Assembly: GCA_013298375.1 (NCBI GenBank)
Contig: JAAFHM010000377.1
Location: forward strand, 1 to 5,066
Reading direction: 5' to 3'
DNA from: Ignavibacteria bacterium
GTDB taxonomy: Bacteria > Bacteroidota > Ignavibacteria > Kapaibacteriales > UBA4661
Length of the DNA stretch: 5,066 nt
The notes under the pieces were generated by a model. It was given only the letters and a program-made list of their open reading frames with translations, ran no database searches and was not told where the DNA came from. Below, piece after piece: positions 1 to 5,066 of this stretch. Numbering within the stretch: position 1 is the first letter of the stretch; each line of letters opens with the position of its first letter. The translations under genes and the position numbers were made by a program.

Positions 1-378
1 CTGCATAATGTCAATATTCCGATTCCTGCCATCGCGTGAGAATATCATTGAACCAGACACATCCATGGAAAGCACAACCGAAAGTGGTATTGGCGGCGGC
101 GGTGTAGGGCAGGAAATGGAGATAATACGGCGATTGATGCCGTTTTCTTGCAAAATCGTGTTTTGCAACCCAACTCCGCGTACAATATTGCCGTTGGGAT
201 CAATCGCATAAAACTGACCGCTTACTTGCGGAAAGCGCGATGTGCTGACGTTGAAGAGCGAGAGACTTTGTGCAAAAAGCAATGGCGACTCTATACCGAC
301 AAGCAGGAGCGCGGAGAAGACCAGCGATAATGCCCGTGCGCTGGGTGAAAACGGGCGATTCGAGAAGAGTTTGGTCAT
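1..378 (-). CDS. Secreted von Willebrand factor A (VWA) domain protein, N-terminal part, cut by the window edge
   Basis: Reading the minus strand from the ATG at 378-376 gives 126 codons with no stop before the left edge, so this is the 5' part of a longer gene. Residues 1-36 look like an export signal: a basic start (MTKLF..NR..), a hydrophobic core around ALSLVFSALLLVGI, and a likely cleavage at LLFA|QS. A beta-rich stretch follows, with DPNGN and QENGINRR near residues 60-84, then a proline run (TPPPPIP, 92-98). At 106-111 stands DVSGSM, the DxSxS metal-binding (MIDAS) motif that opens a VWA domain, preceded by the hydrophobic strand LSVVLSM. Exported proteins with this plan are common in Bacteroidota, Ignavibacteria and relatives, where they are surface or secreted binding proteins, often with a C-terminal sorting domain; that end cannot be seen here. 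No Shine-Dalgarno precedes the start. The ligand is unknown. The VWA and signal peptide calls are firm; the exact start is probable. Confidence 0.85.
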   Translation of the reverse strand, partial: MTKLFSNRPFSPSARALSLVFSALLLVGIESPLLFAQSLSLFNVSTSRFPQVSGQFYAIDPNGNIVRGVGLQNTILQENGINRRIISISCPTPPPPIPLSVVLSMDVSGSMIFSRDGRNRNIDIMQ

Positions 379-456
379 AGCAAGAGGCGAAAAGCGTGAA
401 AAAAGAAGCGAAAATCACAAGGAGAAAATAATTGCCTACGTGTTTTTATTTGCAAC

Positions 457-474
457 CGAAATTTACAAATTTCG
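457..474. repeat. 18-bp palindrome CGAAATTT-AC-AAATTTCG, possible operator
   Basis: Two perfect 8-bp arms (457-464 and 467-474) are separated by only two bases. This suits a site for a dimeric DNA-binding regulator better than an RNA hairpin, because the two-base loop is too tight. It overlaps the putative -7 element of the VWA gene. It lies in the gap between that gene and the divergent STAS-like gene, so it could control either. Confidence 0.45.
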
Positions 475-488
475 TATGGCTCTTCCAA
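458..488 (-). promoter_or_regulatory. Candidate Bacteroidota-type promoter for the VWA gene
   Basis: On the minus strand, TTG at 488-486 lies 20 nt before TAAATTTC (465-458), which is close to the Bacteroidota -7 element TAnnTTTG and in the usual spacing. It would start transcription near 450 and give a leader of about 70 nt to the ATG at 378. The -7 element is embedded in an 18-bp palindrome, so a bound dimer there would block it. The last base of the box differs from consensus, so this is an inference from spacing and partial match. Confidence 0.4.
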
Positions 489-547
489 TGGGAATAGTCA
501 CAAATTATCAGAGCGTTCAATGTTTTCCTCGCATTGCCCCTGCAAAA

Positions 548-577
548 CTCTCATTTTTGAGAGGTGCAAATGAGAGG
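548..577. repeat. Overlapping inverted and direct repeats (CTCTCA/TGAGAG cluster)
   Basis: CTCTCA (548-553) can pair with TGAGAG (558-563) across a TTTT loop. CTCTCATTT (548-556) can alternatively pair with AAATGAGAG (568-576) as a 9-bp stem. TGAGAGG occurs twice (558-564, 571-577), and TGCAAA precedes or separates the copies (541-546, 565-570). The site lies in the 342-base divergent gap 379-720. On the minus strand the longer stem is followed by only four T residues, so a working terminator is doubtful. A repeated protein-binding site is an equally good reading. Confidence 0.4.
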
Positions 578-621
578 AATACAAAAAAGAAATGAGATAT
601 GTCCAAAATCTGCCGTTTTTT

Positions 622-660
622 GCGTAAATACGCCGGAAATCTTTTTGGCATATAAATTGG
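622..660 (+). promoter_or_regulatory. Candidate control region of the STAS-like gene: small palindrome and -7-like box
   Basis: GCGTA-AA-TACGC (622-633) is an inverted repeat with 5-bp arms. Twenty bases downstream lies TATAAATTGG (651-660), whose last eight bases resemble the TAnnTTTG box of Bacteroidota promoters. The palindrome sits roughly where the -33 contacts would be, and no good TTG is found at the right distance. The promoter call is therefore weak and might depend on an activator. Transcription would begin near 667, about 50 nt before the gene. Confidence 0.3.
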
Positions 661-720
661 CTATGATTTACCTGATAAAGCTTGATACATAAACATCATG
701 CTGTTTCGTAACTTTTATTG

Positions 721-1158
721 ATGACCATGAACCATATTGATTCAGAATTTGCAACAATTGAATGGAATGCTTCGGCACAGGCTGTCCAACTGGCATACAA
801 AGAAACATCAAGTGCATACTTCCCCGATCATTCGGCACAGCCCTCTTCAACGCGCAATGAACTACGCCATGTCCTGGAAACAACGCTGGATGTCGCCAAA
901 GAGTATCGCAGTGTCAATATTATCGGCGACATGAGTAATTTACTGCTTTTGACAAATGAAGACGAGCAATGGTCGCTCCACAACTGGCTTCCACGCTTGC
1001 AAGAAGTCGGTGTACGCAATATGGCGATTATCCCACCGCACACTCTTATTGGAAAACTTTCGCTGGATGTCCTTATGCGTCAAATGCAAGGCATCAATAT
1101 TCAGCGCGTTTCGTCTATTGCTGAAGCACAATATTGGTTAAAAGAACAGCGAAATTAA
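721..1158 (+). CDS. STAS/SpoIIAA-like (STAS/SEC14-type) domain protein
   Basis: This encodes a 145-residue soluble protein with no signal peptide or membrane segment. The pattern resembles the short SpoIIAA-like proteins frequent in Bacteroidota. An N-terminal strand pair (FATIEW..., ...VQLAY) is followed by a helix (residues 46-62), the strand VNIIGD (65-70) with an acidic end, and the characteristic stretch NEDEQWSLHNWLPRL (79-93). Next come EVGVRNMAIIPP (95-106), a helix, and a final strand plus EAQYWLKEQ. Family members are thought to act by protein or lipid contacts, not catalysis; the partner is unknown. ATG 721 is taken as the start; TTG 718 and ATG 727 are also in frame, and a stop at 709-711 rules out anything earlier. 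No Shine-Dalgarno is seen. Residues 28-46 are polar and look unlike the usual family core, so assignment rests on the second half. A kinase and a chemoreceptor downstream suggest a signalling context, but the gaps argue against one operon. Confidence 0.65.
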   Translation: MTMNHIDSEFATIEWNASAQAVQLAYKETSSAYFPDHSAQPSSTRNELRHVLETTLDVAKEYRSVNIIGDMSNLLLLTNEDEQWSLHNWLPRLQEVGVRNMAIIPPHTLIGKLSLDVLMRQMQGINIQRVSSIAEAQYWLKEQRN

Positions 1159-1454
1159 CAGTAAAAAAAAATGAGAAAATGTTGTAAATTCGCTTTGGAT
1201 GGATGATTTGATTACACGCTATACTGAGTACGAGTACAACCGCTGATGTGCATTGGTTATTGACGCTATTTGACGAACGGCTTTGACACCGTAAAAATTA
1301 TTTACGCTCTATGGTTTTTTCACCAAAAAACTATACAGTTCCAATTTACCCGTCGTACCTCTTTATGACCTCATTTGGCTTGTCGAACCCCATCAAGCAA
1401 TCGGGCTTTTCACCACAAGCAGCAATGCGCCCGACAAAACATTCTCACGAATCT
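1159..1454 (+). promoter_or_regulatory. Leader/intergenic region before the receiver-kinase gene
   Basis: No convincing gene is seen here. TTGTAAATTCG (1182-1192) contains TAAATTCG, a -7-like box, though no proper -33 TTG precedes it. TTGAC occurs three times (1260-1264, 1270-1274, 1283-1287); the first two copies are TTGACG spaced exactly one helical turn apart. CGTAAA (1290-1295) and TTTACG (1301-1306) form a 6-bp inverted repeat. The kinase frame stays open back to an ATG at 1311, but those 48 extra codons read as non-domain sequence and are regarded as leader. Confidence 0.35.
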
Positions 1455-2579
1455 ATGGAAACAATCCTCGTTGTCGAAGATAATGCTATTGTGCTGGAAA
1501 GTATTGTAGAAAGCTTAAAAATTCATGGGTATCATGTTCTCCAAGCACTCAACGGGCTTGAAGCTATACCACTGGCACAGAAGTATTTACCGCATATTAT
1601 TCTGTCCGATATTATGATGGACGGTATGGATGGATATGCTCTGCTGAATGAATTACGCAAAGACCCCGCAACAGCACTCATCCCCTTTCTCTTCATGTCG
1701 GCAAAAACCGACTTTGACGATATTCGCTTTGCTATGAACTTGGGTGCGGATGATTATATTACTAAGCCCTTCAGCCCAAGTTCGCTTGTGACGACAATCA
1801 AAACACGCATCAGCAAAAACGCAATGATGCAGTCTGCCGTCCACGATAAAATCAAGCAACTCACCGAAAACCTCGCCTACGCCATGCCCCACGAGTTGCG
1901 TACGCCAATGACAGCAATCATGGGTTGCGCCGACCTGATTAAGCGGAATATCGACCCTTTAAATACCGAAGAAATTCTCTTGTGCAGCGATCTGATTGAT
2001 ACTTCCGTCCGCCGCCTCTATCGTCTTATTGAGCAGTTTAATCATTATGCACAACTCACGCTCATAGAAGCAGAACCTCTTCGCCGTAAGCAACTCTACA
2101 CACAAATGACCATGTACGCCGGCGACACGATTAACGAATTTGTGATGGAAGAAGCAACGCGAAACGCCCGCACGGAGCGCATTGTCATCGAAGACAATAT
2201 CGGCGATGCGATATTGCCGATCAAGTCCTATTATCTTGAAATGATTGTCCGCGAGGTGCTGAATAATGCTTTTAAGTTTTCTGCGCCAGATTCACCTATC
2301 CGCGTTGTTCTCTCAAAAACACCCCAGGGCTACGTTATTTCGATGAATGACAAAGGGCGTGGTATCTCGAAACAACATATTCGCAATATTGAGGCATTTA
2401 CCCAGTTTGAACGCCAACAGTACGAGCAACAAGGCGTGGGGCTGGGTTTAGCGTTGGTGAAAAAGATTCTCGACCTCTATGGCGGTAAATTTATCATGCA
2501 CAGTGAGCAAGGCATTGGCACAACCGTTCAAATGATTTTGCCTTTAGAAGCACCAATATTCGATGAACAAGCCGCATAA
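1455..2579 (+). CDS. Receiver domain-histidine kinase fusion protein
   Basis: This 374-residue soluble signalling protein is an N-terminal CheY-like receiver followed by a kinase core. In the receiver (about 1-120), VVEDN supplies the acidic pocket (E8, D9), D52 in LSDIMMDGMDG is the expected phosphoacceptor, S82 stands in the switch position and K104 in ITKPF is conserved. The dimerisation segment carries the H-box AMPHELRTP with H146. The ATP-binding domain has the N-box REVLNNAFKFS (N271), the G1 box NDKGRGI (299-303), an F-box-like FTQFERQ and the G2 box GVGLGLALVKKI (327-338). All key residues are present, so an active kinase is expected. It lacks membrane segments and an input sensor, so its signal probably arrives as phosphate or contact on the receiver; the output partner is not in the window. 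The start at 1455 is chosen because METILVVEDN is a textbook receiver start; in-frame ATGs at 1425, 1365 and 1311 would add non-domain sequence. Proline before the active histidine is a known variant. Confidence 0.93.
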   Translation: METILVVEDNAIVLESIVESLKIHGYHVLQALNGLEAIPLAQKYLPHIILSDIMMDGMDGYALLNELRKDPATALIPFLFMSAKTDFDDIRFAMNLGADDYITKPFSPSSLVTTIKTRISKNAMMQSAVHDKIKQLTENLAYAMPHELRTPMTAIMGCADLIKRNIDPLNTEEILLCSDLIDTSVRRLYRLIEQFNHYAQLTLIEAEPLRRKQLYTQMTMYAGDTINEFVMEEATRNARTERIVIEDNIGDAILPIKSYYLEMIVREVLNNAFKFSAPDSPIRVVLSKTPQGYVISMNDKGRGISKQHIRNIEAFTQFERQQYEQQGVGLGLALVKKILDLYGGKFIMHSEQGIGTTVQMILPLEAPIFDEQAA

Positions 2580-2604
2580 AGTCATGCTTTTTTGACGATG
2601 CGAG

Positions 2605-2665
2605 AAAAAAAATGGAATTTTTTTTGTATTTGCTTGAATATTATCAAAAAGAATTTGTATATTTG
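2605..2665 (+). promoter_or_regulatory. Bacteroidota-type promoter with upstream A/T tract
   Basis: TATATTTG (2658-2665) matches the Bacteroidota -7 consensus TAnnTTTG exactly. CTTG (2633-2636) ends 21 nt before it in the -33 position. An A8 run (2605-2612) and a T8 run (2618-2625) lie at about -67 to -47 from the expected start near 2672, where UP-like elements act. The same A/T runs could form a weak stem after the kinase gene, which ends at 2579. This is the best promoter match in the window. It points to a unit that begins within the gap, well before the chemoreceptor gene. Confidence 0.6.
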
Positions 2666-2679
2666 ACTTCAGAAGGTTG

Positions 2680-2772
2680 ATGAGCAGTATGATATTACTC
2701 TCGCTCCTATGGTATTTCGTCCAACATTTACTACTAGCATTTGGTCATTCGTTCCTAAGTACCCGTCCGTAG
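2680..2772 (+). CDS. Possible leucine-rich 30-residue membrane peptide
   Basis: ATG 2680 opens 30 codons ending at TAG 2770-2772; ATG 2689 is in frame. The peptide reads MSSMILLSLLWYF, then VQHLLLAFGH, then SFLSTRP. It has one hydrophobic stretch long enough to span a membrane (about residues 4-22) and a basic end, giving an inside-outside bias. Eight of the 30 residues are leucine, four of them encoded by CTA. AGAAGG (2671-2676) is the only clear Shine-Dalgarno-like sequence in the window, though its spacing is short for ATG 2680 (3 nt) and long for ATG 2689 (12 nt). It lies just after the promoter at 2658. No family is recognised. It could be a small membrane protein, an attenuator-type leader peptide, or a chance frame within a structured RNA. 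Confidence 0.3.
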   Translation: MSSMILLSLLWYFVQHLLLAFGHSFLSTRP

Positions 2773-2944
2773 ATTACGGCACACCTCAAGCGATGAACAC
2801 CCTTTTTGTCATTCAATAGCAGTCCCAGAGCAGCTATTTCTGTCTGGTACGGCTTACGACGATAGCACGAAAGTACCACCACGTTCATCCAACACCAAGG
2901 AACTATCTCGCAGGGGAGACGAAACGAGATCGCATAGGAGACCC

Positions 2945-2993
2945 CAATGGGCTGGATTTATGGGAAACTGTAGATTCTGCCCATTGTTTTTTT
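2945..2993 (+). terminator. Intrinsic (Rho-independent) terminator
   Basis: CAATGGGC (2945-2952) pairs perfectly with GCCCATTG (2979-2986). After one T-T mismatch the stem continues for ten more pairs (2954-2963 with 2968-2977, four of them G-U) up to a GAAA tetraloop (2964-2967). Seven T residues (2987-2993) follow at once. Its polarity ends transcription coming from the promoter at 2658, or read-through from the kinase gene, before the chemoreceptor gene. Confidence 0.87.
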
Positions 2994-3132
2994 AGTCGGA
3001 AGCGTCCCGATACCCCTTACTACGCGTGTTAAGCCAAGCAATGTATCGCCTCTTTCATCTCGAATTAGGAACGCCAGCAAAAAACTCAGCGAAAAAAGCA
3101 GTATGAAGCAAGTATTGGCGAGGTTTCGAGAT

Positions 3133-3158
3133 TTTATACTTCATCATTTATACTTCAT
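3133..3158 (+). repeat. Tandem 12-bp direct repeat TTTATACTTCAT before the chemoreceptor gene
   Basis: Two perfect copies (3133-3144 and 3147-3158) are separated by two bases, a 14-bp period, and end 17 bases before the start codon. Each contains TATACT, close to a sigma-70 -10 hexamer; TTGGCG (3115-3120) lies upstream, but only 14 nt from the first copy. The repeat may be a tandem regulator site or overlapping promoters, or may lie in the untranslated leader. The rest of 2994-3175 shows no gene or clear promoter; very short frames there look random. Confidence 0.5.
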
Positions 3159-3175
3159 ATTTCCCTTATCTCACT

Positions 3176-4900
3176 ATGAGCAATCTAATTCGCTCGTTTA
3201 TCCCTAGCGCCTTTGCTCCCCGCACCGACGCACGCCGCCGCGCACGAATCCTTGTTGATACCTCCTTTATCGTTGCTTTTATTGCCCTTGTTCACGCCGT
3301 GATATACGCTGTCGTCTATGGCAATTCATGGCATTTGGGGATTGCGATATTTTTTATTGCTAACAGTATTGCTGCGCCGTTTATTTTACGGCTATCTGGT
3401 TCGCTCACCATCGCTGGACATAGCTTTGCTACGGGGATGGGATGTGTTTTTACCGGACTCTTTATTTTGGAAGGTGGTGTGACCTCTTCGATTGTTCCCA
3501 TGCTCGTTCTGCCGCCCATCATTGCCCTTCTTACAGCAGGGCGTGTTGCTGCAATCATTCACTTTTCTTGTATGGCTATCGCTATCATAGGTGCGGTGAT
3601 TGCTTGGTACATTGGCTGGCTCCGTCCGATAGAATACTCTGCCCAATGGGATAGCCTTATTTCCGGTAGCGTCATTCTTGCCGTCGTTTTCGGATGCCTT
3701 GCGCTCATGGTCATGTTCGATAATGGTCGTCGGTACAGCCTGAAACTTCTCGAAGAAGAAAAAGCCAGTTCCGAACAAAGAGTTGTGGATGCCGTTGCGC
3801 GTATTCGAGAGCAGCAAGAAGAAGCGCAAATCAAAGAAGCGGAAAATTTGCGCCATACTCACGAGCAAAAAGAATATCTAGAACAAAGCGCTCGTCTTAT
3901 TTTGGAAGCAATGCAGCGTTTTGCCTTTGGCGATTTGACTGCACGAGTCGAGGAAGACCGTACTGATGATATTGGGCAGATTTTTCAAGGATTTAATCGT
4001 AGCATTTCATCCGTGGAAAAATTAGTGCAGCAAGTTATCCACAACGTGGCGGAAACCAATACTATCGCCATGCACATCAGCACCGCATCAAATCAAATGG
4101 CAGCGACTAGTGAAGGACAGACAATGCAAATCACGCACATTGCTGAATCCATCGAAAAAACCTCGCGTTCGGTCAGCGAAAACGCCCACCAAGCGACGAT
4201 TGTTGACAATCTCACGCGCCAAACCCGTGAAGATGCCGTACAAGGTGCAGCAATCGTGCGCTCTGCTGTGAGCAAAATTGAAGAAATCGCCGTTGTGGTC
4301 AGTGATGCAGCAACTGTTGTCCAAACACTCGGCAATTCCAGTGCTGAGATTGGTGAAATCGTGCAGGTCATTGAAGAAATTGCCGACCAGACAAATCTTC
4401 TTGCCCTCAACGCCGCTATCGAAGCTGCCCGTGCAGGTGAGCAGGGGCGCGGTTTTGCCGTCGTCGCCGATGAAGTACGCAAACTCGCCGAGCGCACGGC
4501 ACAAGCAACCAAGCAAATTAGCCAAACCATTAAAATCATTCAAAGCGACACTCATCGTGCCGTCGGCGGGATGCAGCGCGGCGATGCCGGAGTCCGCGAG
4601 GGTTTGACCTTGGCGCAACAAGCAGGTGAAGCGCTGGAAAAAATTGTTCGCAGTGCGGCGGAAGTTGCGGGTATGGTCAAAAACTCCGCCAGTGCTATGG
4701 AACAACAATCTACGTCTGTGGAACTGGTTGCCAGAAGCACCGAGCAGATTTCCGTTTCCGCCGAGGAAACAACGGTTAGCTTAGGAGAAATTGCCCGCTC
4801 TACCGAGCATTTGCTGGGCTTGACAGATGATTTGCAAAATTTAGTTCTTCAGTTTGAAGTCAGTGCCACACCACAAAAAAGCCTACCAAGCAGACACTAA
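3176..4900 (+). CDS. Methyl-accepting chemotaxis protein with six-helix membrane sensor
   Basis: This is a 574-residue chemoreceptor. Six hydrophobic segments (about 25-49, 54-72, 77-98, 103-121, 124-148, 161-181) are joined by short loops, so no periplasmic ligand domain exists and sensing must occur within or near the membrane. A charged coiled coil (about 186-245) leads to a HAMP-like segment (about 241-288; FGDLTARV, DDIGQIFQGFNRSI). The cytoplasmic hairpin (about 290-560) contains the highly conserved tip QTNLLALNAAIEAARAGEQG with GRGFAVVADEVRKLAER following (about 405-440), the contact site for CheA and CheW. Possible methylation sites include SAEETT (528-533). The end, PSRH, lacks an NWETF-type CheR tether. 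It would control CheA activity and thus motility; no che genes are in the window. ATG 3176 is the natural start since the basic N-terminus and first helix follow; no Shine-Dalgarno is visible. It is probably transcribed separately from the kinase gene, because a terminator lies between them. Confidence 0.95.
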   Translation: MSNLIRSFIPSAFAPRTDARRRARILVDTSFIVAFIALVHAVIYAVVYGNSWHLGIAIFFIANSIAAPFILRLSGSLTIAGHSFATGMGCVFTGLFILEGGVTSSIVPMLVLPPIIALLTAGRVAAIIHFSCMAIAIIGAVIAWYIGWLRPIEYSAQWDSLISGSVILAVVFGCLALMVMFDNGRRYSLKLLEEEKASSEQRVVDAVARIREQQEEAQIKEAENLRHTHEQKEYLEQSARLILEAMQRFAFGDLTARVEEDRTDDIGQIFQGFNRSISSVEKLVQQVIHNVAETNTIAMHISTASNQMAATSEGQTMQITHIAESIEKTSRSVSENAHQATIVDNLTRQTREDAVQGAAIVRSAVSKIEEIAVVVSDAATVVQTLGNSSAEIGEIVQVIEEIADQTNLLALNAAIEAARAGEQGRGFAVVADEVRKLAERTAQATKQISQTIKIIQSDTHRAVGGMQRGDAGVREGLTLAQQAGEALEKIVRSAAEVAGMVKNSASAMEQQSTSVELVARSTEQISVSAEETTVSLGEIARSTEHLLGLTDDLQNLVLQFEVSATPQKSLPSRH

Positions 4901-4965
4901 TTGCAGGGCAATCGCATGAAAAAAATCACAAGGCAAAATCAGCAATTCTCGGTCAAGGATGTAAA

Positions 4966-5066
4966 TTATTCAAGTTGAATTTCGTATGAGTCAGCAATGA
5001 TGCGGAAAGCATCATGCATGGACTGTATTTTTTCGAGTTTGAAGACTGCCCGAAGTGCCTCCCAAA
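4966..5066 (-). CDS. C-terminal end of an unidentified gene, cut by the window edge
   Basis: On the minus strand one frame is open from the right edge to TAA (4968-4966), giving 32 residues that begin WEALRAVFKLEKIQ and end with ADSYEIQLE. The composition, with alternating hydrophobic and charged residues, suggests an amphipathic helical tail and looks coding; the other two minus frames hit stops or read poorly. The gene converges on the chemoreceptor gene, with 65 bases between the two stop codons and no good terminator there. A 7-bp hairpin (4997-5003/5009-5015) falls within this coding stretch. The family cannot be named from so short a piece. Confidence 0.5.
   Translation of the reverse strand, partial: WEALRAVFKLEKIQSMHDAFRIIADSYEIQLE

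Larger units (their letters stand above)
2672..2993 (+). ncRNA. Putative structured RNA or terminated leader, about 320 nt
   Basis: The unit is bounded by a good promoter and an intrinsic terminator, with no long reading frame between. Hand-found complementary segments nest without conflict. CTCCTATG (2704-2711) with CATAGGAG (2933-2940) closes the whole. Inside are CCGTA/TACGG (2767-2771/2775-2779), GATGAAC/GTTCATC (2792-2798/2883-2889) enclosing TGGTAC/GTACCA (2845-2850/2873-2878), and ATCTCG/CGAGAT (2905-2910/2925-2930). A looser stem, GGTATTT/AAGTACC (2711-2717/2757-2763), shares one base with the closing helix. The terminator follows directly after. Landmarks of tmRNA, RNase P RNA, SRP RNA and common riboswitches were looked for and not seen. 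It may be a free small RNA, the leader of the chemoreceptor gene 183 bases beyond the terminator, or a short mRNA for the mini-ORF at 2680. Individual helices of 5-8 bp can arise by chance, so the fold is inference. Confidence 0.45.

Noticed and set aside
242..595. Plus-strand open frame of 117 codons overlapping the VWA gene start
   Set aside because: It is antisense to a gene with signal peptide and DVSGSM motif, and its translation is low-complexity and lysine-rich with no domain pattern.
771..840. TTCGGCACAG repeated exactly 60 bp apart in the STAS-like gene
   Set aside because: Both copies encode Ser-Ala-Gln in the same frame and the flanks differ, so codon coincidence is the simplest reading.
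1311..1454. 48-codon N-terminal extension of the receiver-kinase
   Set aside because: It is in frame but not domain-like, while the receiver fold begins exactly at the ATG at 1455.
2605..2625. A8/T8 hairpin as terminator of the receiver-kinase gene
   Set aside because: The stem has no G-C pairs and would be unstable; its position fits an upstream promoter element better.
2680..2930. Hammerhead-like pieces (TGATGAG near 2679-2685, CGAAAC at 2920-2925)
   Set aside because: The two core pieces are about 235 nt apart with no proper stem II or cleavage triplet arrangement, so the likeness is chance.
2898..2966. Several GGA motifs resembling a CsrA/RsmA-titrating RNA
   Set aside because: Few of them fall in clear hairpin loops, and this bacterial group generally lacks CsrA.
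3392..3868. Minus-strand open frame of 158 codons inside the chemoreceptor gene
   Set aside because: It is an antisense shadow of membrane-helix and coiled-coil codons; no recognisable motif.
4088..4708. Minus-strand open frame of 206 codons inside the chemoreceptor gene
   Set aside because: It mirrors the highly conserved chemoreceptor hairpin in antisense; the protein has a random, cysteine- and phenylalanine-rich look and no plausible start context.
4997..5033. Hairpin ATGATGC-GGAAA-GCATCAT followed by a T6 run
   Set aside because: The T run begins 12 bases after the stem and the hairpin lies within the coding tail of the minus-strand gene, so it is not a convincing terminator.

Overview
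The window looks like chromosomal DNA from a Bacteroidota/Chlorobiota/Ignavibacteriota-type bacterium; a Kapabacteria-like lineage would fit, but this is inference. Three things point there. The secreted VWA protein at the left edge has an N-terminus typical of that group. None of the larger genes has a clear Shine-Dalgarno sequence. Two promoter-like sites resemble the Bacteroidota -33/-7 pattern (TTG, about 20 nt, TAnnTTTG).

Layout. Positions 1-378 (minus) hold the 5' part of an exported von Willebrand factor A (VWA) protein that runs off the left edge; no complete open frame shows it because its stop lies outside the window. Positions 379-720 are a divergent intergenic region with a promoter-like site, an 18-bp palindrome and competing hairpins. 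Positions 721-1158 (plus) encode a small cytoplasmic STAS/SpoIIAA-like protein. Positions 1159-1454 are a leader region with short repeats. Positions 1455-2579 (plus) encode a protein with a receiver domain followed by a histidine kinase. Positions 2580-3175 contain no long reading frame. They do hold what looks like a complete small transcription unit: A/T tract, promoter, leucine-rich 30-codon mini-ORF, several nested complementary segments, and a strong intrinsic terminator ending at 2993. A 12-bp tandem repeat then lies just before the next gene. Positions 3176-4900 (plus) encode a six-helix membrane chemoreceptor. Positions 4966-5066 (minus) are the C-terminal end of an unidentified gene that enters from the right.

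The three complete genes (STAS-like protein, receiver-kinase, chemoreceptor) all belong to signal transduction. They are separated by long gaps with individual control signals, so this is a signalling neighbourhood, not a tight operon. No functional link between them is proven by the sequence. The most interesting part is the apparent orphan RNA or small-protein unit at about 2605-2993. I do not recognise it as tmRNA, RNase P RNA, SRP RNA, 6S RNA or a familiar riboswitch.
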